Of a DNA stretch of 39,392 nt, positions 14,980 to 23,745 are shown in pieces. The notes under the pieces were generated by a model, which ran no database searches, had not been told where the DNA came from, and saw nothing but the letters and a program-made list of their open reading frames with translations. The stretch comes from Chitinophagaceae bacterium. GTDB taxonomy: Bacteria > Bacteroidota > Bacteroidia > Cytophagales > Cytophagaceae. Each line of letters starts with the position of its first letter. Within the stretch, counting starts at the first letter, position 1. Made by a program: the position numbers and the translations under genes. The stretch spans positions 1-39,392 of the forward strand of contig JAQBNS010000028.1 in NCBI GenBank assembly GCA_028288405.1, in the 5' to 3' direction.

Positions 14980-17301
14980 ATGCCCGTATTTTTGAAGGAG
15001 AAGTTGAAATTGTTTTTTAGGAATCGTTGGGTCAAACGACTGTTGATTGCTTTCGCCGCATTATTTCTTTTGTTGATTGTCGGTCTGGTCTCAGTGTACA
15101 GTTATGTAGCAGGCAAGGCGCCTTCTGAAGAAGAGTTGAAAAACATTCAGAACCATACCGCATCAGAAATCTATTCTGCCGATGGCGTATTGCTCGGTAA
15201 ATATTTTATTTATGAGCGCAGTAATGTAGCCTATTCTGAAATATCCCCCGATCTTATTCATGCCCTGGTGGCCACGGAAGACGCCCGCTTTTACGAACAT
15301 ACAGGTGTAGATGGCATCGGTATGTTGCGTGTGTTGGTAAAAAGTATTTTGCTGCGCAAAGAAAATTCAGGCGGAGGCAGTACGATCAGTCAGCAGCTGG
15401 CCAAGAATGTTTTTCCACGCAAATCGTATCGCTTTTTTTCTTTACCCTTAAATAAATTGCGCGAAGCCATCACAGCACGCAAACTGGAAAAGGTATTCAA
15501 CAAAGAACAGATAGTGACCTTGTACCTCAACACCGTTCCGTTTGGTGACAATGCCTACGGCATCAAAGTAGCAGCGAAACGTTTCTTTGATAAAACACCT
15601 GCAACCCTGAGCATCCAGGAATCCGCTGTGTTAGTGGGTATGTTGAAAGCCAATACGTCTTACAATCCACGCAAAAATCCGGCGCGCTCTAAAGACAGGA
15701 GAAACGTGGTACTGGAACAATTGTATAACAACGAGTACTTATCACGTACAGCGGTTGATTCATTGAAAGCATTGCCACTCGTGGTGCACTACACGGTAGA
15801 AAATCATCACGAAGGATTGGCGCCATATTTCAGAGAATATTTAAGACAGGAATTATTGACTTGGTGTGCGGAGCATCCGAAAGAAGACGGTACGGAATAC
15901 AATGTCTACACAGACGGCTTAAAGATATACACCACGCTGGATTCCCGCATGCAACGCTATGCAGAAGAAGCGGTACACGAACATTTGGCCGTTTTACAAC
16001 ACACTTTTTTTTCACATTGGAAGGGACAAAAACCCTGGGGCAAAAATACGGCAGTCATTACTGATGCGAAGAAAAGGTGCGACCGCTACAAAGACCTGAA
16101 AGAACAAGGCTTGTCAGAAAAAGAGATCACCGCTATTTTCAATAAGCCTATTCCCATGAAAATATTTTCCTGGTCCGGCGACAAAGAAGTGACGATGAGT
16201 CCGATGGATTCACTGAAGTACTACCAGTATTTTTTGCAGGCCGGTTTACTGGCTATGGCTCCGGAAAGCGGCTACATCAAAGCTTGGGTGGGCGGTATTG
16301 ATCACGAGTATTTTCAATACGATCATGTGAATACAAATACCAAGCGCCAGGTGGGTTCTACCTTTAAACCGATCGTTTACGCTTCTGCTTTGAAACAAGG
16401 TATAGATCCTTGCGAACGGTTTTCCGATGAAAAGAAAGTGTACGAGGAATTCGACGGTTGGTCGCCGGGCAATTCGGAGAATGAATACGGTGGTACCTAT
16501 TCGATGGAAGGAGCGCTCACTAAATCAGTCAATACGGTTTCTGCGGAATTGATTATTCGTTCAGGTATCGGTAATACCATTCAACTGGCTCGTAGCATGG
16601 GCATCAGCAGTGAGTTGGACCCCATTCCTTCTATTGCATTGGGTTCGGGAGATGTATCGTTGATGGAAATGGTAACCGCTTATTCTACCTTTGCCAATGA
16701 AGGATTGGTGAATGCTCCGGTGTATTTGATTCGTATCACGGATAAACACGGCAAAGAAATTTTCAGACAAAAACAACAAAAACCGAAACGGGTGTTGTCA
16801 ACAAACAATGCTGCGATGTTGACGCACATGTTGCAAAATGCCGTCAACGAAGGCACCGGTTCTTCCTTGCGCTCTGTGTATGGATTTCGGCGTGACATCG
16901 CAGGTAAAACAGGAACAACACAATCGCAGGCAGACGGTTGGTTCATCGGTTATACCCCTACATTGGTTGCAGGAGCCTGGGTGGGCGCGGAAGACAGAAG
17001 GATACACTTTCGTTCCCTGGCACTGGGCAAAGGAGCCGCCACCGCTTTACCGGTATGGGCCAAGTTCATGGCGAAGGTAGATCGTGATCCTGCGTTTAAG
17101 AATAACAGAAACCAACATTTTCCTCCCTTGTCACAACTCGCGATGGACAAGTTGAACTGCCTGTCCTATGAGGAACCCAAACAAAATCTCTGGAACAAAT
17201 TATTTGGCAGAAAGAAAAAGGACGATAAAGATTCAGGGGAAGAGAAAAAGGATAAACCACGCAGAGGATTGTGGGGATTGTTCCGCAAGAAAAACGAATA
17301 A
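14980..17301 (+). CDS. Penicillin-binding protein 1A (transglycosylase/transpeptidase)
   Basis: 773 residues. A short cytoplasmic tail, one membrane helix (about residues 19-43), a GT51 transglycosylase domain (catalytic E100 in ATEDARFYEHTG, then GGSTISQQLAKN and YLNTVPFGDNAYG), a spacer, and a transpeptidase domain with S460-T-F-K463, S516-V-N518 and K643-T-G-T-T. It polymerises lipid II and crosslinks peptidoglycan in the periplasm. The last ~60 residues are very basic and low-complexity (KKKDDKDSGEEKKDKP). The gene stands alone with its own promoter and terminator. It is an mrcA/ponA-type protein. Confidence 0.95.
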   Translation: MPVFLKEKLKLFFRNRWVKRLLIAFAALFLLLIVGLVSVYSYVAGKAPSEEELKNIQNHTASEIYSADGVLLGKYFIYERSNVAYSEISPDLIHALVATEDARFYEHTGVDGIGMLRVLVKSILLRKENSGGGSTISQQLAKNVFPRKSYRFFSLPLNKLREAITARKLEKVFNKEQIVTLYLNTVPFGDNAYGIKVAAKRFFDKTPATLSIQESAVLVGMLKANTSYNPRKNPARSKDRRNVVLEQLYNNEYLSRTAVDSLKALPLVVHYTVENHHEGLAPYFREYLRQELLTWCAEHPKEDGTEYNVYTDGLKIYTTLDSRMQRYAEEAVHEHLAVLQHTFFSHWKGQKPWGKNTAVITDAKKRCDRYKDLKEQGLSEKEITAIFNKPIPMKIFSWSGDKEVTMSPMDSLKYYQYFLQAGLLAMAPESGYIKAWVGGIDHEYFQYDHVNTNTKRQVGSTFKPIVYASALKQGIDPCERFSDEKKVYEEFDGWSPGNSENEYGGTYSMEGALTKSVNTVSAELIIRSGIGNTIQLARSMGISSELDPIPSIALGSGDVSLMEMVTAYSTFANEGLVNAPVYLIRITDKHGKEIFRQKQQKPKRVLSTNNAAMLTHMLQNAVNEGTGSSLRSVYGFRRDIAGKTGTTQSQADGWFIGYTPTLVAGAWVGAEDRRIHFRSLALGKGAATALPVWAKFMAKVDRDPAFKNNRNQHFPPLSQLAMDKLNCLSYEEPKQNLWNKLFGRKKKDDKDSGEEKKDKPRRGLWGLFRKKNE

Positions 17302-17318
17302 CAATTGTTGCCTAAGAG

Positions 17319-17358
17319 GAAAAGCCTTGTGACGTTTCTTCACAAGGCTTTTCTTGTT
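17319..17358 (+). terminator. Intrinsic terminator of the PBP1A gene
   Basis: A perfect 13-bp stem (GAAAAGCCTTGTG / CACAAGGCTTTTC) with a 9-nt loop, followed by TTGTTT, begins 18 bases after the PBP stop codon. Confidence 0.85.
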
Positions 17359-17483
17359 TAGCAGGAAATGAAGATGTTTTTGAAAAAAAAGTATTCTTGG
17401 TACGTAAAAGATACAATTGACTAACGATTTTTTCTAATAGCTTGAAGCATAGTGTCATCAATGTGTTTAAAGCCCAACAATAA

Positions 17484-17523
17484 ACCGGTTGGCACCGTAT
17501 AAATAACCGCTTGGAGCCCTATA
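17484..17523 (+). promoter_or_regulatory. Putative LytTR-type direct-repeat operator upstream of the GH128 gene
   Basis: ACCGGTTGG (17484-17492) and ACCGCTTGG (17506-17514) are direct repeats with start-to-start spacing of 22 bp; the similarity extends to 18 nt (14 matching). Each agrees with the published LytTR half-site [TA][AC][CA]GTTN[AG][TG] at 8 of 9 positions, with the usual 12-13 bp gap. Similar half-sites lie before the LiaF/LytS/LytTR operon. The rest of this 306-base gap holds the PBP terminator and no gene. Confidence 0.4.
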
Positions 17524-17607
17524 AGACAGTCAATCCACGTCATTTTTTAACCCGAATGAGTATCTATTAGTATTGACAGATAATGTGAAACATTAATGGT
17601 GCTGTGC

Positions 17608-19893
17608 ATGAAAAAAATTCAATGGCTTTTACTCTTCTTATGTGGTTGTACTTTGGTGTTGCAGGCTCAGGTGAGTCCGAAAAGAGGCATGGCTTATGGT
17701 CATCATTCTCAAGCGGATTTGGACAAAGTAACAGAAGGAGTATCCTGGTGGTACAACTGGAGTTCTACTCCGGATGCCGCCGTCAAAGATTATTACAGTT
17801 CATTAGGCGTTGAGTTTGTGCCGATGATGTGGAACGATGATTATACGGTAGCAAATGCCATTGCTCAAATACCTGCCGGAGCAAAATACCTGTTGGCTTT
17901 TAATGAACCTAACTTCAATGTTGAGGCCAACATGACTCCCGCACAGGCAGCGGCAGCATGGCCTAAGATCGAACAAATAGCGGCGGCAAGAAATTTGCAG
18001 ATTGTGAGTGCTGCTGCTGCGTATTGCGGAGGTGGTGTTTGTCTTTCGGGTTATACTGATCCGGTGAAGTGGCACGATGATTTTTTTGCTGCTTGCCCGA
18101 CGTGTAAAGTAGATTACATTGCTTTTCATAATTATGAATCCACGGTAGGCGGGCTGACGGCACTGGTAGGCAACATGAAGAAATACAATCGCCCGATATG
18201 GGTGACGGAATTTGCTTATTGGGATACCGATACAGAAGCGAATAAAATTACCTACCTGCAAAATGCCGTATCGGCTTTTGAAAACGATCCGGATATTTTC
18301 CGTTATTCCTGGTTTACGGGAAGAGGTACTTCCAATCCTTCTGTGTCTTTATTGGGCGCCGACGGTTTATTGAAACCCCTGGGCACGGCGTACATCACGG
18401 CGGCTTATGGCCCTCAAAATGCGATTCCCGGAAAAATAGAAGTAGAGAAAATGTACCGCCGCAAAGGTACCGGTTTTCAAACCACCACCGATACAGGCGG
18501 CGGGCAGAATGTTGGATTTACAGATGCCGGTACCTGGAATGAATACCTGGTCAACATCAGCACAACGGGTTCTTATACGTTTCGTTTTCGTGTCGCTTCG
18601 AATGTATCTACCGGAAAGTTTAATATTTTGTTGGATGATCAGTTGGTGAAAAGCAATGTCAGTATCGCTGCTACCGGTGGTTGGCAAACCTGGACAAATT
18701 ACGACGTGACCGGTGTGGTATTGAGCAGCGGTCAGCACCTGGTGAAATTTGTATTTACAGATACCGGAACGAACATGAATTATTTCACGACCACCTTTGA
18801 AGGAACGGTGCCGCCAACAGCAGACTTCTCTGCTTCCACTGTATCTTCTTGTACAGGCAATCAAGTCGTGTTTACCGATGCCTCCGATCATTTGATCGGA
18901 GGAGAAACGTATGCCTGGAATTTTGGTGCAGGCGCCAGTCCTCCAACAGCAAGCACGGTGGGTCCTCATACGGTTACTTACTCAACAGCCGGACAAAAAA
19001 CAGTGACCTTGCAAGTGACGAATACAAACGGTACAGACAGTGAAACGAAATCCAATTACATCACGATCGCTCCGCCTCCCACAGGTTGCCTGATGGCAGA
19101 TGATTTTGACAACGGTACAGTCAGTTGGATCAATCCTATTCCCGGGGCTTTCACACATACGGAAAGTGGTACAGACTGGACGATTTCTAATGGTGGATAC
19201 GGTGAGTGGGAAAACTTCACGTATGCGTTAAATAACGGTACAACTACTACTCCGATTAATTTCTCCTGTGCGGCGAATAAACCGGTAGTTCGACTCAGAG
19301 CCAAAGCTTCCGGTAATTGTTTGTTGCGTTTGACCATGATGGATGTCAACGGGAGAACGGTGGACAATACGAATACCATTGACCTCGAATTGACCAGCAG
19401 TTATCAAACCTTCACCATTAATTTTGCGGGTAAGTTTAGAAATTACAACAGCGGCAGCCCTGGTGTGCTGGACAGTACAAACATTACTAAACTGCAATTT
19501 TATATCAATCCCGGTTTTTATTCATATCCGATTACCGGAGCCAATGCTACCTATAACGCACACTTTGCCGGTACCGTAAACATTGATTGGATAGGCTTGG
19601 GTAACAATTGCAATGCACCGGTAGTGACGGAAATCGAAACATCAGAAAGTCGTTCGTATACGATTTCCCCCAATCCCTTTGTGCAAGAAACGACGATTGA
19701 TTTGCAAGCCTGGAAGGGAGAAAAAGTAGCTTTAAAAATTACGGACATGCAAGGTGTTGTAGTTTATTCCAACGACAATCAGGATGTCACACAAAACATC
19801 ACGTTGGGGCAATCTCTTTCTGCCGGTGTATACATTGTAATAGTACTACACGATAAAGAAGTGACGACATTTAAGATTGTAAAGGTCAAATAG
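17608..19893 (+). CDS. Secreted GH128-type glycoside hydrolase with CBM6, PKD and T9SS domains
   Basis: 761 residues from the Met at 17608; the ATG at 17596 would only add four residues before a good signal peptide (KKIQWLLLFLCGCTLVLQAQ). Domains in order: an Asl1-like GH128 barrel (residues ~22-270; likely acid E100 in LLAFNEPNFN and nucleophile E201 in IWVTEFAYWD), a CBM6-like module (~280-400, IEVEKMYRR, GGGQNVGFTDAGTWNEY), a PKD domain (~405-490), a CBM4/11-like beta-sandwich (~495-680, DDFDNGTVSW), and a type A sorting domain (ISPNPF ... GVYIVIVL). GH128 enzymes cleave beta-1,3-glucans. It is probably exported to the surface by the type IX system. A LytTR-like operator lies upstream. Confidence 0.87.
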   Translation: MKKIQWLLLFLCGCTLVLQAQVSPKRGMAYGHHSQADLDKVTEGVSWWYNWSSTPDAAVKDYYSSLGVEFVPMMWNDDYTVANAIAQIPAGAKYLLAFNEPNFNVEANMTPAQAAAAWPKIEQIAAARNLQIVSAAAAYCGGGVCLSGYTDPVKWHDDFFAACPTCKVDYIAFHNYESTVGGLTALVGNMKKYNRPIWVTEFAYWDTDTEANKITYLQNAVSAFENDPDIFRYSWFTGRGTSNPSVSLLGADGLLKPLGTAYITAAYGPQNAIPGKIEVEKMYRRKGTGFQTTTDTGGGQNVGFTDAGTWNEYLVNISTTGSYTFRFRVASNVSTGKFNILLDDQLVKSNVSIAATGGWQTWTNYDVTGVVLSSGQHLVKFVFTDTGTNMNYFTTTFEGTVPPTADFSASTVSSCTGNQVVFTDASDHLIGGETYAWNFGAGASPPTASTVGPHTVTYSTAGQKTVTLQVTNTNGTDSETKSNYITIAPPPTGCLMADDFDNGTVSWINPIPGAFTHTESGTDWTISNGGYGEWENFTYALNNGTTTTPINFSCAANKPVVRLRAKASGNCLLRLTMMDVNGRTVDNTNTIDLELTSSYQTFTINFAGKFRNYNSGSPGVLDSTNITKLQFYINPGFYSYPITGANATYNAHFAGTVNIDWIGLGNNCNAPVVTEIETSESRSYTISPNPFVQETTIDLQAWKGEKVALKITDMQGVVVYSNDNQDVTQNITLGQSLSAGVYIVIVLHDKEVTTFKIVKVK

Positions 19894-19927
19894 TAAAAGC
19901 ATGAGACCTGTTTGACACCATCTGTTT

Positions 19928-20094
19928 CCCCTAAAGTCCCTAAAGGGGACTTGACAGTCATGAGTATGTAGCAAGAGGAAGAATCATTTCTTCGCACTGT
20001 TTCTGCTTTTTATTTTGCTTGTCCCTTTAGGGACAATATCTCGGTAGAAAAGAAACTTATTACAATGCAAAGTCCCCTTTAGGGGATTTAGGGG
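19928..20094. repeat. Long inverted-repeat element, family B copy 2
   Basis: Arms at 19928-19952 and 20070-20094 match at 23 of 25 positions around CCCCTAAA...AAAGGGGACTT. A smaller perfect palindrome (TTGTCCCTTTAGGGACAA) lies inside at 20019-20036. After the left arm the sequence GACAGTCATGAGTATGTAGC parallels the copy at 10036-10177. It separates two convergent genes and could also stop transcription. Confidence 0.8.
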
Positions 20095-20134
20095 CAAAAA
20101 GATGGGGTGAATGCAAACGATTTAAAATGGGCCG

Positions 20135-20626
20135 TTATTTATTTACAAGTTTCCCTTTTTTATAGAATTGCCTGATCGTATCTGATCCGTCTTCTTTATA
20201 CATGATCCATTCACCGTCATACACATCATGTTTGAAATTGCCTATACCTCTTATTTTTCCATTAGGATACCAATAGGTATGAGTACCTTCGCGTTTGCCT
20301 AAAGTAAAACTTCCTTCTCTAGCTTTTTGTCCGTTGTCGTGCCAATAAGTCCAGAAACCTTTTTCTTTTTTATTTCTGATTTCTCCTTTTCCATAAAGAG
20401 ATCCATTCAGATAATAAATTGTTTTTTGGCCGTCTGTTATAGGTCTGAAGCTAAGATTCTTTAATCGAGTACTATCCAAATCCTTTGCTTTTTCTAAAAA
20501 AGCAGACTTACAAATCGAGGTATCGTTTAAATAAATTTCGTATTCATCTAAATTCATCGTTTGTGCGAATGTCAAATTAGACAATAAAAAGAGGGTGATG
20601 ACAGGAAATATATTTTTTGCCTTCAT
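20135..20626 (-). CDS. Secreted MORN-like repeat protein (YwqK-type)
   Basis: 163 residues. A signal peptide (1-21, ending LTFAQ) is followed by about 45 unassigned residues and then three or four MORN-variant repeats: KGEIRNKKEKGFWTYWHDNG, QKAREGSFTLGKREGTHTYW, NGKIRGIGNFKHDVYDGEW. Similar proteins are often annotated as YwqK-family antitoxins, but no toxin gene lies beside it, so I treat it only as a repeat protein of unknown role in the periplasm. The gene is AT-richer than its neighbours. Confidence 0.8.
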   Translation of the reverse strand: MKAKNIFPVITLFLLSNLTFAQTMNLDEYEIYLNDTSICKSAFLEKAKDLDSTRLKNLSFRPITDGQKTIYYLNGSLYGKGEIRNKKEKGFWTYWHDNGQKAREGSFTLGKREGTHTYWYPNGKIRGIGNFKHDVYDGEWIMYKEDGSDTIRQFYKKGKLVNK

Positions 20627-20699
20627 AAGAATCAGATAATAAATTTTTAAAAAGAAGATCGCTTAAACGGAATCCCAAAATCCCAAAACGTCAACGCTC

Positions 20700-21830
20700 T
20701 CAAAACCATTCGAATGGTCCATAATAAAATCTCTTCATCCAATAAGAAGAGAAGGCCAGTTGCAGCACGACAAAGGCAATACCGAATAACACACTAAAGG
20801 TCACACCGAAGTATTGGTACATCCCCAAACCAAAACCATAAAAGAAGGGCACGCCAATAAGAGGTTGCACGATGTAATTCGTGAGACTCATTTTTCCATA
20901 GGAACTCAATAGCGTATTTTTATTTTCTATGTTCCATTCCACCGACAGTAAGATGAAAAGGGTAAAGAGTAAAATGGTAAAGAATAAATTGCTGTACGAT
21001 TCGCAAAGAACAGTGATCAAAGCAGTTTGAGAAGGATTGAAATAATCGCTCACATAAAAAGAAGGAATATACACCGCAAGAAATAAAACGGTGCTGACCA
21101 ACGCAGTGATGCGCGTCAGCGGCAGGTATTTTTTTAAATGTTCAAAGTAATGTATACGTCCGATCAACAGACCAAGAATGAATAAACCGATCAATTGCAA
21201 GTAGCGTCCGGTGTTTAAGAAGAACTGCCATTTGGCTATGTGACCATTATAGGCGTTGAACCGGATCACCTCTAAGAAAGAACCTTTGGCAAAAGTAGAG
21301 AAAACATTTTGCCAGGCACTCCAATCTTGCTGGTAAATAAAGTCTGCTTGCGAAAAGGAAATCCTCAATAAGAAAAGCGTAGGTGCTTGCAGCAAGAACA
21401 ATACAGCGAGAATGACCAGCCAACGATTGCTGAGACGGTTCAGTAAAACCAGTAATAATCCCAGCAGGGCGAAGGCGCTTAGAATTTCTCCGATGTATAA
21501 TAAAGACAACAAGTAACCAAGGACAAATAAAATAACGAGGCGCCAGACGAAGCGTAATTGAAAATTTACCCCACGGCTTGCTTGTTTTTGCATTTGTATA
21601 TAAAAACTCAAACCAAACAGCACAGAGAAAATAGAATAGGCTTTACCGGCGAATATAAAGAATAGCACTTTGCTTAAATTGATGTCTAGCGTCGCTAGCA
21701 CTCCCGCGACTACCGGAGGATACAAAAGCAAATCAAAATGTTCAATGGCGTGAAGCAAGAGTATGCCGAGCAGTGCAAATCCGCGTAAGGCATCAACAAT
21801 AAAAATTCTGGAAGGCAGGTAAGCGGACAT
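20700..21830 (-). CDS. DUF418 domain membrane protein
   Basis: 376 residues with about ten hydrophobic segments. The N-terminus SRIFIVDALRGFALLGILLLH is the signature shared by DUF418/YeiB-like proteins and heparan-glucosaminide acetyltransferase-like acyltransferases; the C-terminal part (SYGKMSLTNYIVQPLIGVPFF, then FSSYWMKRFYYGPFEWF) is the DUF418 region. Such proteins may move an acyl group across the inner membrane, but no substrate is known. It is divergent from the LiaF-like operon, with about 150 bases between starts. Confidence 0.88.
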   Translation of the reverse strand: MSAYLPSRIFIVDALRGFALLGILLLHAIEHFDLLLYPPVVAGVLATLDINLSKVLFFIFAGKAYSIFSVLFGLSFYIQMQKQASRGVNFQLRFVWRLVILFVLGYLLSLLYIGEILSAFALLGLLLVLLNRLSNRWLVILAVLFLLQAPTLFLLRISFSQADFIYQQDWSAWQNVFSTFAKGSFLEVIRFNAYNGHIAKWQFFLNTGRYLQLIGLFILGLLIGRIHYFEHLKKYLPLTRITALVSTVLFLAVYIPSFYVSDYFNPSQTALITVLCESYSNLFFTILLFTLFILLSVEWNIENKNTLLSSYGKMSLTNYIVQPLIGVPFFYGFGLGMYQYFGVTFSVLFGIAFVVLQLAFSSYWMKRFYYGPFEWF

Positions 21831-21885
21831 TCTTTTTTGTGTTCAATATAAGAATATTTTCATTCTCCTTTGCCATTCTCCATTT

Positions 21886-21915
21886 ACCGGTTATTTTTTA
21901 CCGCTTACCGATTTT
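21886..21915 (+). promoter_or_regulatory. Putative LytTR-type operator of the LiaF/LytS/LytTR operon
   Basis: Three ACCGnTT units occur here: ACCGGTTAT (21886), ACCGCTTAC (21900) and ACCGATTTT (21907). The first and third start 21 bp apart, matching LytTR half-site spacing; the first agrees with the consensus at 8 of 9 positions. They end just before the -33 of the promoter at 21920-21949, the place expected for an activator. Confidence 0.4.
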
Positions 21916-21919
21916 GTAT

Positions 21920-21949
21920 GTTGTAGAAAGAAAGGATTGCGTACGTTTG
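21920..21949 (+). promoter_or_regulatory. Bacteroidota promoter of the LiaF/LytS/LytTR operon
   Basis: TACGTTTG at 21942-21949 is an exact TAnnTTTG -7 motif; TTG at 21921-21923 gives a -33 element with an 18-nt spacer. Transcription would start near 21956, about 25 bases before the first start codon. Confidence 0.6.
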
Positions 21950-21980
21950 AAACATCATTTAACAAAAGAATAAGAGGACA

Positions 21981-22688
21981 ATGATTTCAGGCAAACGATT
22001 ATGGGCAGGCACCTTGTTGCTGCTCACAGGATTATTTTATTTACTGTATAATTTGAACGCACTTCCTTTCGCAGTGCCGGCTTATGTATTCACCTGGCAA
22101 ATGGCCGTAATTCTAACCGGCGTATACTTCTTATATAAATCCTGGTTCTGGGGATTGCTGTTGATGGTTACCGGTTGGTATTTTATGTTGCCGCTTATGG
22201 GTGTACTTCCTGCCTTCGATGGTTATAAATTATGGCCTGCAGCCTTGATCTTAGTGGGGGTTATGGTGTTGTTCGGGTCTGGATTCAAAAAGAAACGAAA
22301 AAGAAAACAATCAACTAAACATACGATGAGCGATACCAACGAAGGGTTATTCGAAATTACAGCGATCATGGGTGGCGACAACAGACAGATCAGCGCCTAT
22401 GATTTTAAAGGAGGAAAGATCACGGCTATCATGGGTGGCGTAGAGTTGGATCTTACGAATTGTTACTTGACAAAAGACGAGCCTGCCATCATTGATTTAG
22501 AAGTAGTCATGGGCGGTGTTAGTTTGAAGGTGTCCAGAGAATGGAACATTAAATCGGAAATCACACCGATCATGAGTGGCATAGAAGACGATGATTTAAG
22601 AAAGTTGGATATACAGGTAGATCCGGCTGCAGTGGTTATTATCAGAGGAACATTAGTAATGAGTGGTGTAGAAATCATAAGAGCTTAA
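21981..22688 (+). CDS. LiaF-like membrane protein
   Basis: 235 residues. Four membrane segments in the first ~100 residues (DUF5668-like, LWAGTLLLLTGLFYLLYNL, GVMVLFGSGF) are followed by a basic stretch (KKKRKRKQ) and a LiaF C-terminal beta-helix domain (~120-235) with repeated ITAIMGG, ITAIMGGVELDL, VVMGGVSLKV and TPIMSG strands. In Firmicutes LiaF inhibits the LiaS kinase and LiaFSR senses envelope damage. Here it is the first gene of an operon with a LytS-type kinase and a LytTR regulator (1 nt and 0 nt between genes), so an analogous sensing role is likely. Confidence 0.88.
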   Translation: MISGKRLWAGTLLLLTGLFYLLYNLNALPFAVPAYVFTWQMAVILTGVYFLYKSWFWGLLLMVTGWYFMLPLMGVLPAFDGYKLWPAALILVGVMVLFGSGFKKKRKRKQSTKHTMSDTNEGLFEITAIMGGDNRQISAYDFKGGKITAIMGGVELDLTNCYLTKDEPAIIDLEVVMGGVSLKVSREWNIKSEITPIMSGIEDDDLRKLDIQVDPAAVVIIRGTLVMSGVEIIRA

Positions 22689-22689
22689 T

Positions 22690-23745
22690 ATGCGTCATCC
22701 TCTTCTATACAAACGAAATCATCTCTACCATTACCTGCTTGACAGTCTTATTCTGACTGTGCTGCACAGCGCACTGCTGTATCGTTTGTGTGACTTGCCT
22801 TTAGCGATATCCATAACGGATGCTATGGTATACAACAGTTTGTTTGCTGTACTGGGATTTTTTTCCTGGTATACCGTCAGGTTTCTGAGTATGGATCTTG
22901 CTTCTCCAAAACTCTCGTTGCTCTCACTCTTCAATCAGACTGCAACGGCTTTGCTTTTTATCAGCGGATGGCTTTTCTCTGGCTATTTCATTTTGTATCA
23001 TCTGCATCTTTCTGCAAGCTATGATCAATTTTTGAAAGCGGCTTTGCCCTGGAGGTTTGTGGAAGGATTGTTTTTATACAGTATAGTGGCTCTGGCTTAT
23101 TACCTGTACAAATATTACTATTCTTACAAAGAGCGAATAACCTATGAAGCACAGTGGAATGCGGCGATCAAAGAAAGAGAACTCGCTTTGTTAAAGTCCC
23201 AGTTACAACCGCATTTTATTTTTAATGCATTAAATTCGATTCATTCCCTGATGCTCTCTGATGCCAAAGGTGCGGAAGAAATGCTGACAAAGCTGGCGGC
23301 CTTCCTGCGGTTGTCGATTCATCAGGCAGAAGAGAAAACAGTATCCTTAACAGAAGAATTGGAAAACAGTGCTTTATATTCCGACATTGAAAAAATCAGA
23401 TTCCGTGACCGGCTGATGATTCAAACACATGTCGAAGAAGGCTTGGAACAGACACAGGTTCCACACTTGATTTTACAACCTTTAATAGAAAATGCCATCC
23501 GCCATGGGCTGCACCAAACGATTGAAGCCGTGACGGTGACTATCGATGCACAGAAGACAGAGAAAGGAATTGAAATTTTCATTTCCAATAACCACGATGT
23601 CAAAGAGAAAAAGCAAGCGGGCAGCGGTACCGGTCTTTTGCATGTGCGACGCCGGATGACTTTGCTGTATGGCCGCAAAGATTTGGTAAAAGTGAAAGAT
23701 GAAAACGGTATATTTGAAGTAAGATTATTGATTCCTCAATATTAG
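22690..23745 (+). CDS. LytS-family sensor histidine kinase
   Basis: 351 residues. About four membrane helices in residues 15-150 carry no recognisable extracellular domain, so it may be an intramembrane-sensing kinase. The His_kinase domain starts near 165 with the phospho-acceptor H175 in LKSQLQPHFIFNALNSIHS; the ATPase part has PLIENAIRHGL and GSGTGLLHVRRRM. It begins one base after the LiaF-like stop and its own stop is directly followed by the regulator start, so all three are co-translated. It should phosphorylate the LytTR regulator, with the LiaF-like protein as probable accessory. Confidence 0.92.
   Translation: MRHPLLYKRNHLYHYLLDSLILTVLHSALLYRLCDLPLAISITDAMVYNSLFAVLGFFSWYTVRFLSMDLASPKLSLLSLFNQTATALLFISGWLFSGYFILYHLHLSASYDQFLKAALPWRFVEGLFLYSIVALAYYLYKYYYSYKERITYEAQWNAAIKERELALLKSQLQPHFIFNALNSIHSLMLSDAKGAEEMLTKLAAFLRLSIHQAEEKTVSLTEELENSALYSDIEKIRFRDRLMIQTHVEEGLEQTQVPHLILQPLIENAIRHGLHQTIEAVTVTIDAQKTEKGIEIFISNNHDVKEKKQAGSGTGLLHVRRRMTLLYGRKDLVKVKDENGIFEVRLLIPQY

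Noticed and set aside
17803..18969. Two long antisense frames (152 and 200 codons) inside the GH128 gene
   Set aside because: They lie opposite a clear multi-domain gene, have no start context and no family resemblance; they are shadows of its codon bias.
20135..20626. MORN-like protein as the antitoxin of a toxin-antitoxin pair
   Set aside because: The YwqK label is a database habit; the protein has a signal peptide and no toxin gene lies next to it.
21886..21915. ACCG repeats upstream of the LiaF-like gene as a tandem-repeat artefact
   Set aside because: The spacing (14 and 21) is not a constant period, and only the 21-bp pair fits; I kept it as an operator candidate, with modest confidence.
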